A stretch of 17,736 bases of DNA from JAJBWD01 sp041670885 (GCA_041670885.1 JBAXYJ010000030.1:1-17736), one strand, 5' to 3'; counted from the stretch's first letter, positions 1 through 6,738 are shown. Made by a program: numbers and translations. Notes: generated by a model from the sequence alone, not told the origin.

Positions 1-994
1 AATAATTTATCAAATAAATAATTTTAAAGAAGAAAGAAAAAACCAAGTTTCTCTTAAGGATGTTTTAAAAGATAAAATATTTGAAGACCTCAGCGTAAAA
101 AGTTATGATAACAGGACAAGAGCATTTATAAAAATACAGGACGGCTGTAATAATTTCTGCTCATACTGTCTTATACCTTATGCAAGAGGAGCATCAGTAA
201 GCAAGCCTCTTACCAGCATAATAGAGGAGGTTAAGGATTTATCAAAAAACGGATTTAAAGAAATCATATTATCAGGTATTGATGTTTCATCCTATGGAAA
301 AGACTTAGAAGAGGACATAACACTAGTCAGGGTATTTGAAGAGATAGATAAAATAGATGGAATTGAGAGAATAAGAATAGGCTCAATAGGACCTGAATTT
401 TTTACAGATGAAAATATAAAGAGACTTAAGGCTTTAAAAAAACTTTGCCCTCATTTTCATATATCCCTTCAAAGCGGCTGCAATGAGACTCTTAAGAGGA
501 TGAACAGGCACTACACAGCTGAAGAATACAGTGAGGCTGTTAATAAATTAAGAGAAAATTTCTCTGGCATTTCAATAACAACTGATATTATAGCAGGATT
601 CCCAGGCGAAACTGAAGAAGAGTTTAATAAAACCTATTCCTTTCTCCAAAATATTATGCTTACAAAGACCCATGTTTTTAAATATTCAATAAGAGAAGGA
701 ACAAGAGCTGCTAAGCTTCCTGATATGGTATCGGCCTCCGAGAAGGAAGAAAGAAGCAAAAAACTAATAGAGCTCAGTGGCAAGCTGGAAAATGAATTTA
801 TAAATAAAAATTTAGGATTATCTTATGATGTTTTATATGAGAAAAGATTAGATGATGGTATATACGATGGCTATACCCCCAACTATATAAGGGTTATTTC
901 AGGTTCCGCTGCTGATATTGAAGATAAAATATTGAAGACAAAATTAGAAGAAAATATTAATTTAGCAGCCAGAGGAAAAATAGAAGGAATTTAA
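1..994 (+). CDS. mtaB: tRNA N6-threonylcarbamoyladenosine methylthiotransferase MtaB (5' end missing)
   Basis: This is the C-terminal part of a radical-SAM methylthiotransferase; the reading frame is open from base 2 and runs off the left edge. The radical SAM signature CNNFCSYC lies near base 148 inside the context TRAFIKIQDGCNNFCSYC, which is typical of MtaB (YqeV) rather than MiaB or RimO. The three cysteines would ligate the SAM-binding 4Fe-4S cluster. The next blocks, ILSGIDVSSYGKD, RIGSIGPEF and HISLQSGCNETLKRMNR, are TIM-barrel elements of the family. A weakly conserved TRAM-like tail (about the last 60 residues) should bind tRNA. The enzyme converts t6A37 to ms2t6A37 in ANN-decoding tRNAs. 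The N-terminal UPF0004 domain with the second cluster lies outside the window. The HIT gene follows after 35 bases with no terminator, so the two are probably co-transcribed. Family assignment is strong. Confidence 0.93.
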   Translation, partial: IIYQINNFKEERKNQVSLKDVLKDKIFEDLSVKSYDNRTRAFIKIQDGCNNFCSYCLIPYARGASVSKPLTSIIEEVKDLSKNGFKEIILSGIDVSSYGKDLEEDITLVRVFEEIDKIDGIERIRIGSIGPEFFTDENIKRLKALKKLCPHFHISLQSGCNETLKRMNRHYTAEEYSEAVNKLRENFSGISITTDIIAGFPGETEEEFNKTYSFLQNIMLTKTHVFKYSIREGTRAAKLPDMVSASEKEERSKKLIELSGKLENEFINKNLGLSYDVLYEKRLDDGIYDGYTPNYIRVISGSAADIEDKILKTKLEENINLAARGKIEGI

Positions 995-1029
995 TATTAA
1001 TAATTGAATATAATATGGGAGGTGATATT

Positions 1030-1368
1030 ATGGAGGATTGTATATTCTGCAAAATAATAAACGGAGATATTCCATCAGAGAAGGTTTATGAAGATGATAA
1101 GATATACTGTTTTAAAGATATAAATCCGGTAACTCCAGTCCATGTTCTTATAGTTCCTAAAAAACATATTCCAAGCCTTAATGAAACTATGGATGAAGAT
1201 AAAGAAATACTAGGTTATATACTCTTTAAAGCTAAAGATATTGCAAAAATTCTAAAAATAGAGGATAATGGATACAGGATAGTTACAAACTGCGGTGAGA
1301 ATGCAGGACAGTCTGTATTTCATATTCATTTTCATTTGTTAGGTGGGAAAACTTTATTGTGGCCATAA
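1030..1368 (+). CDS. hinT: HIT-family (histidine triad) nucleotide-binding protein
   Basis: This 112-residue protein has the full HinT layout. An N-terminal CIFC pair (Cys4, Cys7) probably helps bind zinc, the core has PVHVLIVPKKHIPSL, and the histidine triad HIHFH lies at residues 98-102 followed by LLGG. The family hydrolyses purine nucleoside phosphoramidates and acyl-adenylates through the central histidine of the triad; the physiological substrate here cannot be told. The ATG at 1030 is chosen because GGGAGGTGAT ends five bases upstream; an in-frame ATG at 1015 would place the start before that Shine-Dalgarno. The C-terminus (KTLLWP) is close to the usual GWPPG end of the family but ends slightly earlier. 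It follows mtaB and precedes the rpsU promoter. HIT genes are common neighbours of mtaB and rpsU in Clostridia. Confidence 0.93.
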   Translation: MEDCIFCKIINGDIPSEKVYEDDKIYCFKDINPVTPVHVLIVPKKHIPSLNETMDEDKEILGYILFKAKDIAKILKIEDNGYRIVTNCGENAGQSVFHIHFHLLGGKTLLWP

Positions 1369-1379
1369 CGATGAAAATC

Positions 1380-1409
1380 TTGACAGGCCTTGAAAAGTTA
1401 TTGTATAAT
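1380..1409 (+). promoter_or_regulatory. Sigma-A promoter of rpsU
   Basis: TTGACA (1380-1385), an 18-base spacer and TATAAT (1404-1409): both hexamers match the vegetative consensus exactly. It begins 12 bases after the HIT stop codon. Transcription should start near 1416, giving a leader of about 70 bases before rpsU. This is the best vegetative promoter in the window and fits a highly expressed ribosomal protein gene. Confidence 0.85.
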
Positions 1410-1433
1410 TACTTGTGTGCTAATTTGTCCTAA

Positions 1434-1466
1434 GGCTGCATTTAATTTTTAAAATTAAATTGAGCT
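1434..1466 (+). promoter_or_regulatory. Leader hairpin upstream of the rpsU Shine-Dalgarno
   Basis: GGCT (1434-1437) can pair with AGCT (1463-1466), with one G-U pair. Inside, ATTTAAT pairs with ATTAAAT; the underlying DNA is a perfect 10-base inverted repeat (1440-1449 / 1451-1460) around one T. The hairpin ends four bases before the GGAGGGAGG ribosome-binding site. A regulatory role is inference; I recognise no named leader family. Confidence 0.4.
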
Positions 1467-1484
1467 AGCGGAGGGAGGGATATT

Positions 1485-1661
1485 GTGTCAGAAATTAGAG
1501 TTGGTGAAAATGAATCATTAGAAAACGCACTTAAAAGATTTAAAAGAAAATGTGCCAGATCTGGTGTTATGTCTGAGATAAGAAAAAGAGAACACTATGA
1601 AAAACCAAGTGTAAAAAGAAAGAAAAAATCAGAAGCTGCTAGAAAAAGAAAGTTCAAATAG
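1485..1661 (+). CDS. rpsU: Small ribosomal subunit protein bS21
   Basis: This 58-residue, very basic protein has the standard S21 sequence: it begins MSEIRVGENESLENALKRFK and ends KKKSEAARKRKFK. S21 is one of the last 30S proteins to assemble and lies near the anti-Shine-Dalgarno end of 16S rRNA, where it helps mRNA binding. The start is a GTG at 1485, eight or fewer bases after GGAGGGAGG; the next residues align with the family N-terminus, which supports this start over any internal ATG. The gene has its own consensus promoter and a downstream terminator at 1773-1798, so it is probably monocistronic. In B. subtilis yqeY follows rpsU; here it does not, and the sporulation gene yqfC comes next. 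Confidence 0.96.
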   Translation: MSEIRVGENESLENALKRFKRKCARSGVMSEIRKREHYEKPSVKRKKKSEAARKRKFK

Positions 1662-1670
1662 AACTTTAGA

Positions 1671-1721
1671 CTGCAGGAGGACTTATTAGTCTATTAGTCC
1701 AATGGTTTCCTTCCTTTGCAG
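1671..1721 (+). other. Structured segment in the rpsU 3' untranslated region
   Basis: CTGC-AGGAGGA (1671-1681) can pair with TCC-TTCCT (1708-1715) and GCAG (1718-1721), with small bulges. Inside, GGACT (1679-1683) and AGTCC (1696-1700) offer a competing hairpin around a tandem TATTAGTC repeat. The left arm contains a Shine-Dalgarno-like AGGAGG that is followed by no credible gene. It could be an mRNA-stabilising element, a processed RNA, or the leftover ribosome-binding site of a lost yqeY. The sequence alone does not decide. Confidence 0.3.
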
Positions 1722-1772
1722 TTACAAATAACTTATAGCCAGCAGCCAAAAGGGTATAGCATTTGTTGAATT

Positions 1773-1798
1773 AAAAAGGCTTTAATAGGCCTTTTTTT
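1773..1798 (+). terminator. Rho-independent terminator of rpsU
   Basis: AAAAAGGC (1773-1780) pairs with GCCTTTTT (1789-1796) around an 8-base loop, followed directly by more T residues. It lies about 110 bases after the rpsU stop and separates rpsU from the yqfC unit. Confidence 0.85.
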
Positions 1799-1840
1799 AT
1801 TGCATAAAAATACTTTCCTGTAATTTTATTATTTTTCGGT

Positions 1841-1868
1841 TATTATTGAATATTTCAATTCATAAATT
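1841..1868 (+). promoter_or_regulatory. Possible sigma-E promoter of yqfC
   Basis: TATTATT (1841-1847) matches six of seven positions of the sigma-E -35 consensus KMATATT. After 13 bases CATAAATT (1861-1868) matches seven of eight positions of the -10 consensus CATACAHT. The expected start, near 1875, leaves room for the GGAG ribosome-binding site before yqfC. In B. subtilis yqfC and yqfD belong to the mother-cell sigma-E regulon. The region is very AT-rich, so chance similarity is possible. Confidence 0.45.
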
Positions 1869-1895
1869 AAATAGTAGTAATAAAATGGAGCATTT

Positions 1896-2171
1896 ATGGG
1901 AATAAGGCTGATTAAAGCAGCAGAAAGATTATCTAAAAGTCTTGATATTCCTGAAGATGTAGTTATTAATATACCTAAAATAACTATTGTAGGAAATAAT
2001 GAAATTTCCATAGAAAATCATCAGGGAGTAAGGTATTTTCAGCAGGATGTAATAAAAATAAATTCAAAAATAGGAGAAATTATTTTAGAGGGAGATAAAA
2101 TTAACATAATATATATGAGTAAAACCACCATTGTATTAAATGGGAACTTTACGGGGATTAGCTATAAATGA
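1896..2171 (+). CDS. yqfC: Sporulation protein YqfC
   Basis: This 91-residue protein fits the YqfC family in length (about 90 residues), sequence and position. Visible blocks are LDIPEDVVINIPKITIVGNNEISIENHQGVRYF and a C-terminal repeated beta pattern ending TTIVLNGNFTGISY, with no membrane segment. In spore formers it is a mother-cell protein needed for spore morphogenesis together with YqfD; its molecular activity is not known. The ATG at 1896 follows GGAG by six bases. The stop overlaps the yqfD start as ATGA, which indicates translational coupling of the pair. A sigma-E-like promoter lies just upstream, so this gene may be the first of the unit running through pgpH, ybeY and dgkA. Confidence 0.88.
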   Translation: MGIRLIKAAERLSKSLDIPEDVVINIPKITIVGNNEISIENHQGVRYFQQDVIKINSKIGEIILEGDKINIIYMSKTTIVLNGNFTGISYK

Positions 2172-3325
2172 ATAGAAAATTTAATAATGGTATTGTAATT
2201 ATTGAAATAATTTCCTCTAAAATTGAAGGATTTATAAATATTCTCTGGAATAATGATATTCTCCTTAAAAATATTAAAAAGAAAAATATTAATTCTGTTG
2301 AAGCAGAAATATATTTAAAGGATTATGAAAAATTTTATAATCTCAGCAAAAGGTATGGGGTAAAAATAAAGATAAACAGCAGGAGGGGAAGAAGTTTTGT
2401 ATTATACAGATGGAGAAAGAGATGGGGACTTATATTTGGGGGTATATTATTTTTTGCTATCCTATATTATTTATCAACATTTATATGGACGATAAACATT
2501 ACATCAGGGAAATATATAACTCCTTTTGAAATAAGAAGAGATTTAAAAAGACTTAGTATAAAAGAAGGTATAAGTGTAAAAAATGTTGATGTATACGCAC
2601 TGGAAAGAAAAATGATGGAGGATAACAGCAATATAAGCTGGATAAAAATAAGAAAGGAAGCAGGCTCACTGGTAGTTGTTGTACAAGAAAGGCAGGAGCC
2701 CCCGGAAATAAAAAATGAAACCTCCTCCTGTATCCTTGCTGCATCCAGGGATGCAGAAATTTTAAGTGTTTATACCATATCAGGAAAAGCAATAGTCAAA
2801 AAGGGAGACATAGTTAAAAAAGGTCAAACTTTAGTTTTAAATAAACAGGGCAAGGAAGGGGAAGAATACGAAATAAGGGCAGAAGGGGAGGTTTACGGGA
2901 AAACCTTCTACGAAAAAAGTGAAAGTGTGCCGCTGATTGAATTCAGAAGAGAGAGGACAGGGAGAAAGGTAAAAAAATATTATATTGATTTATTCGGCAA
3001 AAGGATATACTTTAAAAATAGTGAGAAAATCTACAAAGATTATGATAAAATAGAAGATAGGAAATTTATATTCGGAAGTGAAACATACTGGGAAGTCGTG
3101 AATAAACCATATTATGTAAGCCCTGATAATGCAGCTTCGAAAACAGTTGAAAAGCTTTTCTCTGAAATCGAATTAAATTTTGATAAATCTGTAAAGGTAC
3201 TTGATAAAAGGGTCTACAAAAATATATTGAAAGATAGAGTTCAGGTCAGCTTAATCGTAGTTGCAGAAGAAGACATTGCTGTTAAACAAATGCCTATAGA
3301 GGAAGAGGTAGAGGAGAAAAAATAA
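2168..3325 (+). CDS. yqfD: Sporulation protein YqfD (SpoIV-type membrane protein)
   Basis: This 385-residue protein matches the YqfD family (often annotated stage IV sporulation protein) in length and architecture. A cytoplasmic N-terminal domain (about 1-80) is followed by a basic stretch (RWRKRW) and one clear transmembrane helix at about 87-109. A long extracytoplasmic part follows, containing VDVYALERKMMEDNSNISWIKI and the repeated lipoyl/barrel-like KKGDIVKKGQTLV. The family acts in the mother cell during spore envelope formation; the mechanism is not established. Its start lies inside the yqfC stop (ATGA), and its TAA shares a base with the pgpH ATG (TAATG). The C-terminus is unusually acidic (EEEVEEKK), and its GAGGAG codons supply the pgpH ribosome-binding site. 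In B. subtilis phoH follows yqfD; here it is missing. Confidence 0.9.
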   Translation: MNRKFNNGIVIIEIISSKIEGFINILWNNDILLKNIKKKNINSVEAEIYLKDYEKFYNLSKRYGVKIKINSRRGRSFVLYRWRKRWGLIFGGILFFAILYYLSTFIWTINITSGKYITPFEIRRDLKRLSIKEGISVKNVDVYALERKMMEDNSNISWIKIRKEAGSLVVVVQERQEPPEIKNETSSCILAASRDAEILSVYTISGKAIVKKGDIVKKGQTLVLNKQGKEGEEYEIRAEGEVYGKTFYEKSESVPLIEFRRERTGRKVKKYYIDLFGKRIYFKNSEKIYKDYDKIEDRKFIFGSETYWEVVNKPYYVSPDNAASKTVEKLFSEIELNFDKSVKVLDKRVYKNILKDRVQVSLIVVAEEDIAVKQMPIEEEVEEKK

Positions 3326-5400
3326 TGATTTTTAACAGGATAAAGGAAAAGAATAGATTTCTTATGTTAGTTGTATTTATTTCATCTTTTATAATCACCT
3401 GTGCTGTAGTTGTTACATCCTTCAGTTTTAAAAGGTATGATTTGAAAGAAGGAGATATCGCTAAAATAAATATAAAAGCACAAAGGGAAATAATAGATGA
3501 GGCCAGCACCTCTGCAGCTGTTAAAAAGGCTGTTGATGCTGTGCCTCTTCAATATAATAAAAACTATGAGGTTAAGTCTCAGGTTTTAAGTCAGGTGAAT
3601 GCTTTTTTTAAAAGTGTGCTTGGTGCATATGATTTAAATATTTCCAGCGGCGATAAAGCTAAAAAAGTTAATTCAGAAGGACAGATTATTATTTCTCAGG
3701 ATATTTTAACCGGTATATTTAAAATGAGTAAGGATAATATAGTAAAACTTCAAAATAATTTAGTTCAAGATTTGTATACCTTATATGATGAAAATATTGA
3801 AAATAAAAATGAAGAAGTGAAAAAAGCAAAAGATACTCTTATAGCTAAAATAAATGGGTATAAAATCAGCTCTGAAGGTAAGGAAATAGGATATTCACTT
3901 ATTGATAAGGTAGTACTGCCGAATTTCTTTTATGATGAGGAAAAAACAAATGAGCTTAGGCAGACTGCAAAAAATAATGTAAAATCTGTAACCATAAAAA
4001 AAGATCAGATAATTGTTAAAGAGGGAGAACCTGTATCCAAAGGAGAAATAAGCATTTTAAACAGCTTAGGCCTATTAAAGAGCAACAATAAATTCAATTT
4101 TAGTACATATATGGTGTCATCTATTTTAGTCCTAATAATAATATTTTTGGAAGGATATTATTTATTTAAATTTCAAAGGGAAGTATTTAATGACTGGAAA
4201 AAGCTTTCATTAATTTCAACTCTTAATATAACAGCACTTATTTTGGCAAGGACAATCACAATAATATCACCATTTTTAATTCCAGCAGCATTTGCACCTA
4301 TGCTTCTTACTCTTTTACTTGATTATAGGATGTCAATAGTTATAAGCTGCCTTAATGCTGTTTTAATAGCAGCAGTTGTAGGCTTTAACATAGAGGTCGC
4401 AATAATATCGCTTCTGGCATCTCTTTTGGGAGCTTTGGCATTAAAAAAGATGCAGGAGAGAAATGATATTATTTATTCTTCATTATTTATTGGAGTAATA
4501 ATAGCACTGGTTACATTAACTGATGGTTTCCTGCTCAGCAATAATATGATTGATATATTCAAGAGGACAGGCTACGCTTTAATAGGAAGTATATTATCAG
4601 CAGTTCTAACTATCGGCTTTTTACCGCTGTTTGAAAATATGTTTGATGTTGTTACTACGATAAAGCTTTTAGAGCTTTCAAACCCAAACAGTCCACTGCT
4701 TAAAAAACTATTAATGGAAGCACCCGGTACCTATCATCATTCTGTACTTGTAGCAAATTTAGCAGAAGTTGCCACAGAAAGCATCGGAGGAAATCAGGTG
4801 CTGGCCAGGGTTGCCTCATATTATCATGATATAGGTAAGGTTAAAAGGCCTTATTTCTTTAATGAAAATCAAATGGGAAATGATAATCCCCATAATAAAA
4901 TAACACCAAACTTAAGCACACTTATAATAACAAGCCATGTAAAGGATGGAATTGAGCTGGCAAAAGAGTTCAAGCTTCCACAGGTAATTCAGGATATCAT
5001 AGAGCAGCACCATGGAACTACACTGGTAAAATATTTTTATTTAACAATGAAAAATAAAGCAGAAAAGCCTGAGGAAATTAAGGAAGAGGATTTCAGATAC
5101 GGAGGACCAATTCCTTTTACAAAGGAAGCTGGTGTGATTATGCTGGCAGACTCAGTTGAGGCTGCAGTAAGATCAATTTCTGATCCTACTAAGGGTAAAA
5201 TTGAAGAAATGGTTAATAATATAATTAAAGACAGGTTAAATGATGGGCAGCTTAATAACTGTGATATAACACTAAAGGATTTAAATAAGATAAGAGAGGC
5301 TTTTTATAAGGTTCTCAGCGGTGTATACCATCAAAGAATAGAGTATCCGGAAGACAAGTGGAAGAGAAAGGAAGAAAGTAATGATACTAATAAGCAATGA
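3325..5400 (+). CDS. pgpH: Cyclic-di-AMP phosphodiesterase PgpH (7TM receptor with HD domain, YqfF)
   Basis: This 691-residue membrane protein has the complete PgpH/YqfF order. A signal-anchor helix lies at about 12-34, and an extracellular 7TMR-HDED domain follows (about 40-260, including the conserved VKEGEPVSKGEI). A seven-helix membrane block spans about 265-450 and a cytoplasmic HD domain about 465-640. The metal ligands are visible: YHHS at 470-473, His501-Asp502 in YYHDIGK, then TSHVKDG and QHHGT. PgpH cleaves c-di-AMP to pApA and so sets potassium, osmotic and cell-wall homeostasis. The ATG at 3325 overlaps the yqfD stop by one base, and a GAGGAG lies within the yqfD end. ybeY starts 20 bases before this gene ends. 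All catalytic positions I can see are intact. Confidence 0.95.
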   Translation: MIFNRIKEKNRFLMLVVFISSFIITCAVVVTSFSFKRYDLKEGDIAKINIKAQREIIDEASTSAAVKKAVDAVPLQYNKNYEVKSQVLSQVNAFFKSVLGAYDLNISSGDKAKKVNSEGQIIISQDILTGIFKMSKDNIVKLQNNLVQDLYTLYDENIENKNEEVKKAKDTLIAKINGYKISSEGKEIGYSLIDKVVLPNFFYDEEKTNELRQTAKNNVKSVTIKKDQIIVKEGEPVSKGEISILNSLGLLKSNNKFNFSTYMVSSILVLIIIFLEGYYLFKFQREVFNDWKKLSLISTLNITALILARTITIISPFLIPAAFAPMLLTLLLDYRMSIVISCLNAVLIAAVVGFNIEVAIISLLASLLGALALKKMQERNDIIYSSLFIGVIIALVTLTDGFLLSNNMIDIFKRTGYALIGSILSAVLTIGFLPLFENMFDVVTTIKLLELSNPNSPLLKKLLMEAPGTYHHSVLVANLAEVATESIGGNQVLARVASYYHDIGKVKRPYFFNENQMGNDNPHNKITPNLSTLIITSHVKDGIELAKEFKLPQVIQDIIEQHHGTTLVKYFYLTMKNKAEKPEEIKEEDFRYGGPIPFTKEAGVIMLADSVEAAVRSISDPTKGKIEEMVNNIIKDRLNDGQLNNCDITLKDLNKIREAFYKVLSGVYHQRIEYPEDKWKRKEESNDTNKQ

Positions 5401-5881
5401 GCAGGACAAAATATCCTATGAAAAGGATTTAGAAGATATCTTAGAAAAGATAATAAATTTCACACTGGAGGAGCAGCAGGTAAAAATACCCTGTGAGATA
5501 AGCTTAACCTTTGTAGACAATGATGGAATAATGGAGCTTAATAAAAATTACAGAGGGATAGAAGAAGAAACGGATGTGCTTTCATTTCCAATGCTGGAGT
5601 ATCCAAAAGGTGAATATTATAAAGATGTTTACAGTGATAATACATTTAAAGACGAGTTTAAGGATGGAGATGACTTGGTCCTTGGGGATATTGTAATATC
5701 ACTGCAAAAGGCAGAGTATCAGTCTAAAGAGTATAATCATCCATTTATAAGGGAAGTTTGTTATCTTACAGTTCATTCTATGCTTCACCTTTTAGGCTAT
5801 GATCATATGGAAGATGAAATGAAAAAAGTCATGAGAGAGGAAGAGGAGAAAATACTCTCTGCCTTTAATTTAAGAAGGTGA
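5381..5881 (+). CDS. ybeY: Endoribonuclease YbeY (16S rRNA maturation)
   Basis: This 166-residue protein carries the UPF0054 zinc motif H-x3-H-x5-H as HSMLHLLGYDH (His132, His136, His142), preceded by YRGIEEETDVLSFP and LGDIVIS, which are family hallmarks. YbeY is a single-strand endoribonuclease that acts in 16S rRNA 3'-end maturation and 70S quality control. It lies in the same cluster as Era, which binds that same 3' end. The ATG at 5381 sits within the end of pgpH (20-base overlap) after AAAGGAAG. The next gene starts five bases after the stop. The insert between the two core blocks (KGEYYKDVYSDNTFKDEFKDGDD) is somewhat long, acidic and probably a surface loop, as in other clostridial YbeY proteins. 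Nothing is missing. Confidence 0.95.
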   Translation: MILISNEQDKISYEKDLEDILEKIINFTLEEQQVKIPCEISLTFVDNDGIMELNKNYRGIEEETDVLSFPMLEYPKGEYYKDVYSDNTFKDEFKDGDDLVLGDIVISLQKAEYQSKEYNHPFIREVCYLTVHSMLHLLGYDHMEDEMKKVMREEEEKILSAFNLRR

Positions 5882-5885
5882 GAAT

Positions 5886-6584
5886 ATGAAAATAAAAAAG
5901 ATGGTAGACAGCTTTAATTATGCTATTGAAGGCATAATTCATGCAGTAAGAACACAGAGAAACATGAGGATTCATATGATAACTGCTCTTTTTATTTTGA
6001 CTCTGTGCTTTTTTTATGATCTTAAAAAAGTAGAACTGCTGATTATCACTATAACAATCACAATGGTTATAACTGCAGAGCTTATTAATACTGCAATAGA
6101 GGCTGCAATTGACGCTACCACAAATTTTTATCACCCTCTTGCAAAAATTGCAAAAAATGTAGCAGCAGGAGCAGTGCTGGTAACAGCAGTAAATGCAGTT
6201 TTTGTAGGCTTTATAATATTTTGGGATAAGCTTGTTCCATTTACTTATACTACTATAAATAAGGTTAAAAGTACTAATACCTATGCTATATTTATAATTT
6301 TAGTGATAGTTTCTATTTTAACATTAGTAGTAAAGGCTATATTTGGGGAAGGAACTCCGCTAAAGGGAGGGTTCCCCAGCGGACACTCTGCTATTGCCTT
6401 TGCCATAGCTACCATTATAGCTCTTCTTTCAGAGAACCCTCCGGTTGTAATACTAAGTTACATTTTAGCAGTAATAGTTGCTCAGAGCAGGGTGGATTCA
6501 GATATTCATTCTGTATTTGAAGTAGTTGCCGGAGGTATTTTTGGTACACTTATCAGCATCCTGCTTATAAAAATATTTATCTAA
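5886..6584 (+). CDS. dgkA: Diacylglycerol/undecaprenol kinase DgkA fused to a PAP2 phosphatase domain
   Basis: This 232-residue protein joins two membrane enzymes. Residues 1-115 form a DgkA-type kinase: RNMRIH, then AELINTAIEAAID (Glu65, Asn68, Glu72 correspond to the E. coli DgkA E69, N72, E76), then HPLAKIAKNVAAGAV. Residues 130-232 form a PAP2 lipid phosphatase with PSGH (164-167) and SRVDSDIH (201-208), so both catalytic histidines are kept. A kinase and a phosphatase in one chain fits recycling of undecaprenyl or diacylglycerol phosphates at the membrane. Two oddities stand out. The residue matching the important E. coli Asp95 is Asn91. The PAP2 motifs have TP in place of RP and Glu212 in place of the terminal Asp. 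Gram-positive DgkA usually acts on undecaprenol. Its stop codon lies in the first bases of a repeat. Confidence 0.9.
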   Translation: MKIKKMVDSFNYAIEGIIHAVRTQRNMRIHMITALFILTLCFFYDLKKVELLIITITITMVITAELINTAIEAAIDATTNFYHPLAKIAKNVAAGAVLVTAVNAVFVGFIIFWDKLVPFTYTTINKVKSTNTYAIFIILVIVSILTLVVKAIFGEGTPLKGGFPSGHSAIAFAIATIIALLSENPPVVILSYILAVIVAQSRVDSDIHSVFEVVAGGIFGTLISILLIKIFI

Positions 6585-6714
6585 GGAATTTGCATAATAA
6601 CCTTTGGCTGTTTTCTGGATAAAATAACGAATGTTCACCGTTTTTTAACCAGAAAAACAAATTAAAGTTATGCAAATTCAACTTCTAAGTAATTTGCATA
6701 ATAACATTTTGGCT
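6580..6714 (+). repeat. MITE-like palindromic repeat with a partial second copy
   Basis: A perfect 12-base inverted repeat, GAATTTGCATAA (6586-6597) and TTATGCAAATTC (6668-6679), bounds a 94-base segment. The segment folds further: GTTTTCTGG (6610-6618) pairs with CCAGAAAAAC (6649-6658), leaving a single bulge. A second head of the element then follows in direct orientation. Positions 6580-6609 and 6684-6714 share TCTAAG-N-AATTTGCATAATAAC and then a T-rich GGCT end, with only small differences. The segment codes for nothing. Short length, terminal inverted repeats and a nested partial copy suggest a miniature inverted-repeat element or a dispersed intergenic repeat. I see no transposase or clear target duplication, and no other copy in this window. 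Confidence 0.6.
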
Positions 6715-6738
6715 ATTAATAAAAATTAGTGTTATAAT
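6709..6738 (+). promoter_or_regulatory. Sigma-A promoter of the cdd-era-recO unit, partly inside the repeat
   Basis: TTGGCT (6709-6714, four of six against TTGACA), 18 bases, then TATAAT (6733-6738) preceded by TG at 6730-6731, making an extended -10. The -35 hexamer is the last six bases of the partial repeat copy. Transcription should start near 6745, about 34 bases before cdd. Confidence 0.65.

Noticed and set aside
1015..1029. Upstream ATG for the HIT gene
   Set aside because: It precedes the GGGAGGTGAT ribosome-binding site, and the extra residues are not part of the family.
1701..1730. Nine-codon open frame (ATG at 1702) after the orphan AGGAGGA in the rpsU tail
   Set aside because: The Shine-Dalgarno is too far upstream and the frame is too short to support a gene.
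1829..2011. Minus-strand open frame opposite yqfC
   Set aside because: No ribosome-binding site or family resemblance; it mirrors a real gene. The same holds for the minus-strand frames at 2553-2792, 11544-11834, 13981-14244, 16378-16767 and 17125-17454.
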